DNA of 64,000 nucleotides, taken from NCBI RefSeq assembly GCF_003255815.1, contig NC_037673.1, positions 163,111,427-163,175,426 on the forward strand, given 5' to 3'. How positions within the stretch are numbered: the stretch's first letter is position 1; the number at the start of each line of letters is the position of its first letter. The notes beneath the pieces were generated by a model that was not told the DNA's origin, searched no databases, and saw only the letters and a list, made by a program, of their open reading frames with translations. Position numbers and translations under genes: made by a program. This DNA comes from Theropithecus gelada. Taxonomy: Eukaryota; Chordata; Mammalia; Primates; Cercopithecidae. This document shows, piece after piece, positions 56,706 through 64,000 of the stretch.

Positions 56706-57016
56706 GTGTGTGTGTGGGACTTTTTTTTTTTTTTTTTGAGACGGAGTCTTACTCTGTTGCCCAGACTAGATGCAATGGTGTGATCTTGGCTCACTGTTAC
56801 CTCTGCCTCCCGAGTTCAAGCGATTCTCCTGCTTCTGCCTCCTGAGTAGCTGGGATTACAGGTGTGCACCAACACACCTGGCTAATTTTTGTATTTTTAG
56901 TAGAGATGGGGTTTCACCATGTTGGTCAGGCTGGTCTCAAACTCCTGACCTCGTGATCCGCACGCCTCAGCCTCCCAAAGTGCTGGGATTACAGGTGTGA
57001 GCCACCATGCCTGGCT
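56706..57016 (-). mobile_element. AluS-like, minus strand, tail with (TG)n
   Basis: The duplication GCTCATTCTTGTTTT / GCTTATTCTTGTTTT at 56,691-56,705 and 57,017-57,031 places a TG run (56,705-56,717) inside the insertion, so the A-tail has developed a CA microsatellite. Confidence 0.95.
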
Positions 57017-57031
57017 GCTTATTCTTGTTTT

Positions 57032-57704
57032 AACTGCTGAAGTCTTTAAGTTAATTGTGGTAGGATATGGAAGGAGGTAAGACATGATAGGAGAGGATGT
57101 AAATGCAGACTTTTCCATGTAGGCTAGCCTTTCGAATCCCAAAATGCCTGCAGATTTGGGTCCCTGCACAACTTTTTCCTTGGAATCAACTGGGAAGCCC
57201 TAAAATTGCACACACAATTCCCAAATACTCTATGGCTAGGCTGACCAGATACGTATACTTAATGTGAATTTTGCTAAAATTTCAGAATAAGCAGATACTA
57301 GATACGTTTTAGGGAACTCAATTTGGTCAGTTCAACAGCAGAAGAGAATCTACATAACCTTTTTTGTTATTAATCTCAAAATTATTAAATTGAGGGAATT
57401 AGATTCTTCAGAATCGTTTCTTCTTAGAAGTAAGTTGTTTTATCATTTGATTTTGTCTTACTTGATGAAAATGCTATAAAGCATGGCATTGGCTGAAACT
57501 GAAACAATGCAGAAAAGTAAAAAGAAGAAACTTTTAAAATCAGCCTGATTCCCATATCTTAGGTCTAACCATTGTTTAGGTGACATATATTCTTCAGGAG
57601 AAATGCATTTTTCTAAGAATGGATACATATGTATGCATATGGGGGTATAGGTATATGATATATTTAACTCTTTGTGATAAGAATCATTTATATATTCAGA
57701 ACTA
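57032..57704. other. Unassigned AT-rich DNA
   Basis: No gene or clear repeat. It ends in TA/CA-rich DNA at 57,622-57,665. Confidence 0.5.
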
Positions 57705-57719
57705 CACATTCCATCTTTT

Positions 57720-58028
57720 TTTTTCTTTTTTTCTTTTTTTTCTTTTTTGAGACAGAATTTCACTCTTGTTGCCCAGGCTGGAGTGCAATGGAGAGATCTC
57801 AGCTCACTGCAACCTCAGCCTCCTGGGTTCAAGCGATTCTCCTGCCTCCCAAGTAGCTGAGATTACAGGCACGCACCACCATGCCTGGCCAATTTTGTAT
57901 TTTTAGTAGAGATGGGGTTTCTCCATGTTGGTCAGGTTGGTCTTGAACTCCCGACCTCAGGTGATTCACCCACCTCGGACTGCCAGAGTGCTGGGATGGA
58001 TTACAGACGTGAGCCACTGTGCTCCGCC
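57720..58028 (-). mobile_element. AluS-like, minus strand
   Basis: The duplication CACATTCCATCTTTT is at 57,705-57,719 and 58,029-58,043. The T-rich tail contains C interruptions. Confidence 0.96.
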
Positions 58029-58039
58029 CACATTCCATC

Positions 58040-58260
58040 TTTTAGCCTCACATTATAATATGCTCCTTAAAGTCAATAAAATTTTCAAAAACATAATTTA
58101 ATGCCTGTGTAGTACATAATTCTGTTTAATGCATTTTAATTCATTTACCCATTCTCCTGCTACTGATTGCTTCTAATTTTATAAATAATGGAGATACTTG
58201 CATTTTGAATTTTATTATCACAATGATTTAATACACAGATTTCCATTTCCTTTTGTGTTA
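58040..58260 (-). mobile_element. L1ME-type 3' UTR fragment, minus strand (piece 1)
   Basis: 'catttacccattctcctgct' and 'tgattgcttctaattttata' resemble the reverse of an old L1 3' end. It may join the piece at 59,260. Confidence 0.5.
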
Positions 58261-58849
58261 TTCCCCCATTGCCCAGAATGACCATGCTTGCTTGTCTGTC
58301 AGTTTCAGGATCACAAATATAAGTCCCAAAGGCATTTCCCAGCTTATAGCTAAATGACAAGCCTGCTTACTCCAAGAAAATATTTTAATCTGAGTCTTTC
58401 CAATCTAAGGAAAAGAGCTTATAGAAATTAATTTTGATAAAGCATATTTAATCTTTTGCCTTACTGGCTGTTGCTTACTTTATGAATGCAATGCACTGCA
58501 TGGGTTGAGCAAAAGTACAAAAGTATCTAAAGCGAAAAGTTACTGTTTCTCTTCAATTCTTCACCATGCCTCTATCTGTCCCATCCCTACTGTCCTGTGG
58601 TACTTTTATGCTAATGTTTTGATGTAAATCATTCCACACTTTATTGTAGGCTTGAACACATAAATAAATAACTAAGGCTTCTCCCCTAGCCTCCCACAAA
58701 AATTGAGTGTCTTGGCATTCATACTGTTGTCTAATAGGCCCCCCACCACCACCACCTCCACTTATATATAGCTAAATGTATATATCTAATCCATTCTTTT
58801 AAATAGTGCATAATAAGTCACTGTGCCACAGGTGAGGTGACATGTTTCC
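58261..58849. other. Unassigned DNA with a CACCAC run
   Basis: Probably includes the left part of the LTR called next, but I cannot place its start. A short CCACCACCACC stretch is at 58,742-58,757. Confidence 0.45.
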
Positions 58850-59192
58850 ACCACTTTTGTGCCCATGATTGTTGATGTCCTCACTCCCACCAGCCAGCCT
58901 GGGCCAGAATTTGCTTTACGTTCGCTTGGGGGGCAGCCTGGAACGAAGGACTAACAGGTGCAGGGCTCTATCTGGGATGACACTGAATGGGACCAGAGTC
59001 ATCTCCAAAGCTTCCCTGTGCAACTGAGTCTATGTAACCCACCGTTGGATGTTGCTTGAGGTGGCACAGTGGCCTCCCTCCCTTCCCTGTTCCTCTTCTC
59101 TACCTGCTTTTCCTGAGAACATGTCAAAATAAATCATTTTTACAGGAATGCCATCTCAGAGTCTGTTTCTCGGGAACTCAAACTAAGACACG
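58850..59192 (+). mobile_element. Old solo LTR, probably ERVL class
   Basis: The right end has an AATAAA signal (59,130), 'ctcagagtctgtttctcgg' and a terminal 'aaactaagaca', the arrangement of several ancient ERVL-related LTRs. I see no retroviral genes around it, so it is called a solo LTR. The left edge is uncertain. Confidence 0.6.
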
Positions 59193-59259
59193 TAGTGTAT
59201 ATCGTAATTTTCTTCCCTGTCACTGGACATTTCTGTAGTTTATAATTTTTTGGCTCTTA

Positions 59260-59760
59260 CAGCTTTAAACTTGTGTATATATCCTTGCATATGACTGGTA
59301 TTTGTTTGTTTTCTGTCATAGGGTAGATTCTTTTCTAACATTCAGACTGCTGAATAAAGGAGTTGATACAGTTTTAAATTTTTAATAGAGTCAGAAGAAG
59401 ATCTAAAAAGGGGGCAGCAGTTCATACTCCTTCCAGCGGTGGATGAATGTGCCTGCTTGTTTTCCTACACTCTTAGCAGCACTGGGATTACCAGTCTTTC
59501 AATTTTTTCTTAATTTAATGAGTCAAACCAGTTTTTGTTACAACTTCCATTTACCGGAATGCAGGACACTTGAGTCTCCTTACATTTGATCAGTTTTGTG
59601 TGTTTGTGCTCAGTTTTGTCATTTGCATTACCTTTGTGAATTACCAGTTTATTTCTCATTTGGCCGTTTTTCTACCATGTGGGTTGCCTGCATATATGTT
59701 GAAATGATTTTCTTCCAGTTGTCATTTGTTTGGACTTTTTCTCAGACATCATCTAGTGGG
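59260..59760 (-). mobile_element. L1ME-type 3' UTR fragment, minus strand (piece 2)
   Basis: 'gtatatatccttgcatatga', 'atgtgcctgcttgttttcct', 'cactcttagcagcactggga' and 'tttctcatttggccgttttt' are reverse L1ME landmarks. Confidence 0.68.
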
Positions 59761-61120
59761 AGAGGCAGCTAGAAACGCTGAGGATGTTTCTAAGGAAACA
59801 TCCGTGGTTTGGGAACTGTGCCTGTGCGTTAGGTTTGCAGCGTATCGATGTACACATTTGTGAGTCACGTGCATCGTTCCTATTTGGGTCAGTGTGCACA
59901 ACTTGAGTGAATGCAGACAGTCCTATTTATAGGAATATGCTTTAGGGATTCCCACAACAAAGCTTTTAGCATCGGTCCTGCGGAATGTCCCACTTACAGC
60001 TTTGTGCTGCACATTGAGACAGGAGAGGCAGAAATGATCAGAGGCCTGGCTGTCCAAGTGTGTGGTTGTCAAGTACTTGTAAGAAATGAGCTTCCACCAG
60101 AAAACGTGAGAGGATCAACTCCATTGTGCCTTCCAGCTCAACTCATCTACACCCTTCAACAGAGACGTGAGCTCCAAAGTTAAATTTAAGGCTTGAATTA
60201 TGTGTCGTGATAGTTGATATTGATTACACAATTGGATGCACAGGTGTGCATGTGTGTGTGACATACACACGCACATATACACACTCACTCTATTCCGTTC
60301 TCTCCTGTTGTAAACCCGAACAAAGACATAGAAGCATTATTTCTTGCACTCCTTTCCCCTTCTGTGTCCTTTTTGATACATTCATTAAGTTTTTTTCATA
60401 TTACTATGCCTCGGCTGATTTTCAATAATTACAAGGATAAAAATATTTACAGCTCAAAATAAATAAATGACTACATAATTAACAGACTTTTGTGAAATAC
60501 ACCTTTTCTTTTTGGAACAAAGTGTTAAAAATGTCTAATTAATAATATTTGAGCAAAGGATTTCTGTGTCTAGTTTGTAGCCCCAATGATAGAATCATTA
60601 AATGGTGAGGTCCCAGGTTTATGGAGATAATCTTTTTAATCTCCAAATTCCTCAAAGCTTCTTTGGCCTTGGGGTTGTCAAACTTGCTTTTTATTGATCT
60701 CTGCATTTCAACTCATGCACATAAAAATTTTTTTTCCCACTGATCACAGGGAAGGAGCAACCCTGTGATATATATGTTTCCTAATTAAAGCTTAAATCTA
60801 GTTCCCTGCAATTGCACTTCTGAAATGTTGGAACCACAGAGTGAAATATTTTTAACTTTTTCCATCCATCACACTGGTTTTTAGGTTGCTAGTAATGTCA
60901 GCCAGAAAAGTATCTGAATTAGGAACATTTTTCTTAGAGATTTCTACACTTCTTAAATGGGCAAGTTAGTATTAAAGATATCACTGGAATTTATCCCAAA
61001 ATATAATTGAATTTTTTATTGGTTTTAGGATATAGTTCTTAGTTTTTCAGTTCCGACATGAACCACGAAGCATAGGAAGTAAATAATGTGGCATGAGTAG
61101 GTGTCAGAAGAGCAGTCAAA
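59761..61120. other. Unassigned DNA, no gene proven
   Basis: 59,760-60,185 has more CpG than its surroundings and a 90-codon open frame (59,911-60,183) without a recognisable domain. An imperfect TG/CA palindrome lies at 60,241-60,290. The rest is AT-rich and unassigned. Confidence 0.45.
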
Positions 61121-61135
61121 TTTTACAAAGGAAAG

Positions 61136-61429
61136 GCCGGGCGTGGTGGCTCACACCTGTAATCCCAGCACTTTGGGAGGCCAAGGCGGGTGGATCACCG
61201 GAGGTCAGGAGTTTGAGAGCAGCCTGACCAACATGGAGAAACACCATCTCTACTAAAAATACAAAATACTAGCCGGGCGTGGTGGTGCGTGCCTGTAGTC
61301 CCAGCTATTCGGGAGGCTGAGGCAGGAGAATTGCTTGAACCTAGGAGGCGGAGGTTGCGGTGAGCTGAGATTGTGCCATTGCACTCCATCCTGGGCAACA
61401 AGAGCAAAACTCTGACTCAAAGAAAAAAA
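61136..61429 (+). mobile_element. AluS-like, plus strand
   Basis: The duplication TTACAAAGGA is at 61,124-61,133 and 61,430-61,439. The tail is short and impure. Confidence 0.94.
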
Positions 61430-61799
61430 TTACAAAGGAGCTAGATATTTTAGGAAGTCAAAACCTTTGCCCAGAGATATTGTCCATTTGGTATTTTAAT
61501 GAACAGCCTCTTGGTTATGTGAACAAGGATGGCAGTGCTAGGTGAAAATATTTGGAGTGTTGCATTTTGGCAGATAATTTATTATTTCAAAAAGTGTATA
61601 AAGGTATCCTACTTGGAGAGCTAATAGAGTTAGCTATTCTGCCACGTTATGACAATTTAGGTAAGTCTATTTCATTTCATTAGAACTAATAGTTCCTCCT
61701 TTAAAAATTTCACCGTGCTATTTTCTATTTCTTCCATAAGGAGTTCTATATTTGTTTTAGATGAGAACAAAAGTTTTAATTCTATTTTTTACTTTTTTT
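61430..61799. other. Unique AT-rich DNA
   Basis: Nothing recognised. Confidence 0.5.
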
Positions 61800-61817
61800 T
61801 TTTGTAGCACAAGTTCT

Positions 61818-62098
61818 CGCTCTGTCGCCCAGGCTGGAGTGCAGTGGCCTGATCTGGACTCACTGCAAGCTCCACCTCTCGGGTTCACGCCATTCTGCCA
61901 TTCTCCTGCCTCAGCCTCCCGAGTAGTTGGGACTACAGGCACCTGCCACCACATCTGGCTAATTTTTTTTTTGTATTTTTAGTAGAGATGGGGTTTCGCC
62001 GTGTTAAACAGGATGGTCTCTATCTCCTGACCTGGTGATCCGCCCGCCTTGACCTCCCAAATTGCTGAAATTACAGGTGTGAGACACCGCTCCCAGCC
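61818..62098 (-). mobile_element. AluY-like, minus strand, lacking its A-tail
   Basis: The duplication TTTTGTAGCACAAGTTCT (61,800-61,817) touches CGCTCTGTCGCCCAGG directly. The other copy, TTTTGTGGCACAAGTTCT, is at 62,099-62,116. The normal poly(T) and GAGACGGAG on the left are missing, so the inserted copy ends inside the Alu 3' region with no tail. A small GCCATTCT duplication is present near 61,888-61,905. Confidence 0.93.
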
Positions 62099-62209
62099 TT
62101 TTGTGGCACAAGTTCTATGAACCTAGAGTTTTTGTTTTAATATGACAGTGGTGAAGACCACAGTTTTTTGGACGAATGATGTTAAAATGATACCATAGAA
62201 AATGATCAA

Positions 62210-62360
62210 CAAATGTTAGGTATTAATATGTGCCTGGTGGTTTGCTCAGTACTTTAGAAATATTACACCATTTATAGCACCCATATTTAACTACATAGTA
62301 CAATTAACCTTGTTTTATAGATGTGAAGGAAAAACAAAAACAAAAATAGGTTAAGTAGAC
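62210..62360 (-). mobile_element. MIR SINE, minus strand
   Basis: 'tgcctggtggtttgctcag', 'atattacaccatttatagca' and 'aaccttgttttatagatgtg' match a reverse MIR. Confidence 0.72.
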
Positions 62361-63619
62361 TGGTCAGGCTAATCAAATACCTTGGCTAACAAAGTGAACA
62401 TCCAAAAATCATTATCTGGAGTTTAGGACATATTGACATATAAATTATTTGAAAAGGTGATGCTTAATGGTTTTTGTTCCTTGCAGTATCACAACCTAAT
62501 GGGTTAAATTACTACTTCCTCTGGTTTTCTTGTACAAGCAAATGGTTAACACCCATTGTCTTGAATGAGAGCCATTGTAACTGGAAAAAAAGCATGGTAA
62601 AATCCATAAATGCCTAAGTAATGAATTGTACCTTTGTAATTATTTGTACTATTAATTCTATTTAATAAAGCCTGTCTTCATCACACAAAGACCAACTTCA
62701 GCCAAGCTCTGGGTCATAATCCCTACAATTCTGAGTATGAATGCCAAAATGTCTGGGTTTTATTCATAAGTGAATGGACAAGTACAGAGTTTCAGAATTT
62801 ATGGACAGGCACAAACTTCGAGTTTGCAAAAGGAGACTTGCATATAAATAATAGTAAATGGTAGTGTTCTTTGTGTAATTGATGATGGAGAATGAGGCTG
62901 TAGCTCATATCTGAGACCTTAAGCTCAGATAGGGCACAGGTAGGAAAGAGTCATTCAACTTTGTTATGTATACTTGCCTTGGCAGTTAAGGTTTGGGAGT
63001 ACCCCTTGTCCCAGTTAACAAGAAAATTTGAGGCTACCCAAGGAGGTAGAGGCTTTGTCCCCTCTATTTAGGAATTTAGAGTTATGTTGATTTCTTTGAT
63101 GAACTCATTTGGCAGGTAACATATAATTTCATTCCCTATCTGAGAAAGTAATGTCAGTAGTATAGATTTATGTCACAGTACATGATTTGTTATTAGATTA
63201 CTTCTGTCTTAGTTGTGGAGATCAAGGTTATTGACTTGTAAAAGTGCATTGTTCTATGGGTTTTGAATTAACTAAGGCATATTGTCATGTAGGTTGATGG
63301 TCATGAAACCCTTTCAGTTCAGTCCCCTTTTCTGACTGATTGCTACATTGCTATCAGGATTCTTCTCATGGATTTGTGGCCTCTTGGTAACCATAAAATC
63401 AAAATACAGAAGACAAGAAGAATTTGGCTGACAGAACCTTAAGGGATTTTATTGCCCTTTTTCTATTCCTTACTCTATAGAAGTCTTGTAATGTCCCAGA
63501 TCAAACACATTCAGAACGAAAAGCTCTCACAAAGATAATGACTATAACTTCCAAGTATGCCCCTTGATTTCAGTATTCTTCCACACTAAACTCTATTCTC
63601 TGCATTTTCCTATCATTTT
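62361..63619. other. Unique AT-rich DNA
   Basis: No gene or repeat recognised. Confidence 0.55.
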
Positions 63620-64000
63620 AAGACATATTTACCAAATGTCTAGAACGTTTCAGGCATGCCATTTGTTCTGGAGACATCATAGTGACCAAGACTGACAAGA
63701 TCCCTTAACTCTTGGAGTTCATTTTCTAGTGAGGAGGAGACAAATAATAAACATTTAAACAACCAGTAAGCAAGATAATTTCAAATAGTAAGTAGGCTAC
63801 AAGAGATAAGAAAAGCACAGTGTGGGTAGAGAGTAGTGGAGCCATGAAAGTGGTTTATTAGAGTTGGGAAGAACTGTCAGAGGAAGTGGTATTTGACCTG
63901 AGATCTGAGGTTGATGAGATACAACCACACGTGGGAATTCTGTAGGAAGAACTTTCCAGGGAGAGGGATTCCAAGGCTGCCATGGAAGGTTGTGCAGTAT
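63620..64000 (-). mobile_element. L2 LINE 3' end, minus strand, runs off the window
   Basis: 'atatttaccaaatgtctaga', 'tggagttcattttctagtga', 'gtatttgacctgagatctg' and 'aactttccagggagaggg' are reverse L2 landmarks. Confidence 0.75.

Noticed and set aside
59911..60183. A 90-codon frame considered as a processed pseudogene
   Set aside because: I recognise no parent protein, no A-tail and no flanking duplication.

Overview
The window is primate, almost certainly human, nuclear DNA. It carries about 19 Alu copies of the J, S and Y types, a primate-type (L1PA) L1 5' UTR fragment, older L1M, L2 and MIR elements, MER20, MER5 and Tigger DNA transposons, and one CpG-rich promoter-like segment in an otherwise AT-rich sequence. 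I find no intact protein-coding exon that I can assign to a gene. Most open frames are readings through Alu, L1 or low-complexity DNA.

Layout. 1-7.3 kb: a decayed, near-complete ORF2 stretch of an old L1M element, split by Alus, including a cluster of three Alus at 3.58-4.60 kb, then an L2 piece and a second L1 3' end. 7.3-18 kb: mostly unrecognised DNA with a MER20, a 1.65 kb L1 3' piece, a (TTTC)n/(TC)n tract, L2/MIR, and two MER5-type elements. 18.0-18.8 kb: an Alu, then an L1PA 5' UTR fragment ending in a perfect 25-bp-arm inverted repeat that appears partly copied from the neighbouring Alu junction. 18.8-29.8 kb: an MIR- and L2-rich interval with few young insertions. 29.9-31.1 kb: a CpG-rich segment with GC boxes, an inverted CCAAT, a long TG/CG tract, a CAG/CAC trinucleotide tract and two candidate plus-strand splice donors (after 30,903 and after 31,106). 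This is best read as the promoter and 5' exon(s) of a plus-strand gene whose identity I cannot establish. 31.1-46.6 kb: unusually repeat-poor DNA, presumably first intron if the gene reads rightward. 46.6-64 kb: intron-like or intergenic DNA with Alus (including a close inverted pair), L2/MIR, an hAT fragment, an old LTR, L1ME pieces and an Alu that lacks its A-tail.

If the promoter call is right, everything to its right would be intron 1 of a gene whose coding exons lie outside the window. The repeat-poor flank is typical of developmental regulators, but that is inference. The most informative structures are rearrangement scars: the chimeric palindrome beside the L1 5' UTR fragment, the Alu-purine tract-Alu composite bounded by one target-site duplication, and the tail-less Alu. 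The other strong leads are the Z-DNA-prone promoter and an ATG-stop-ATG element at the second donor exon.
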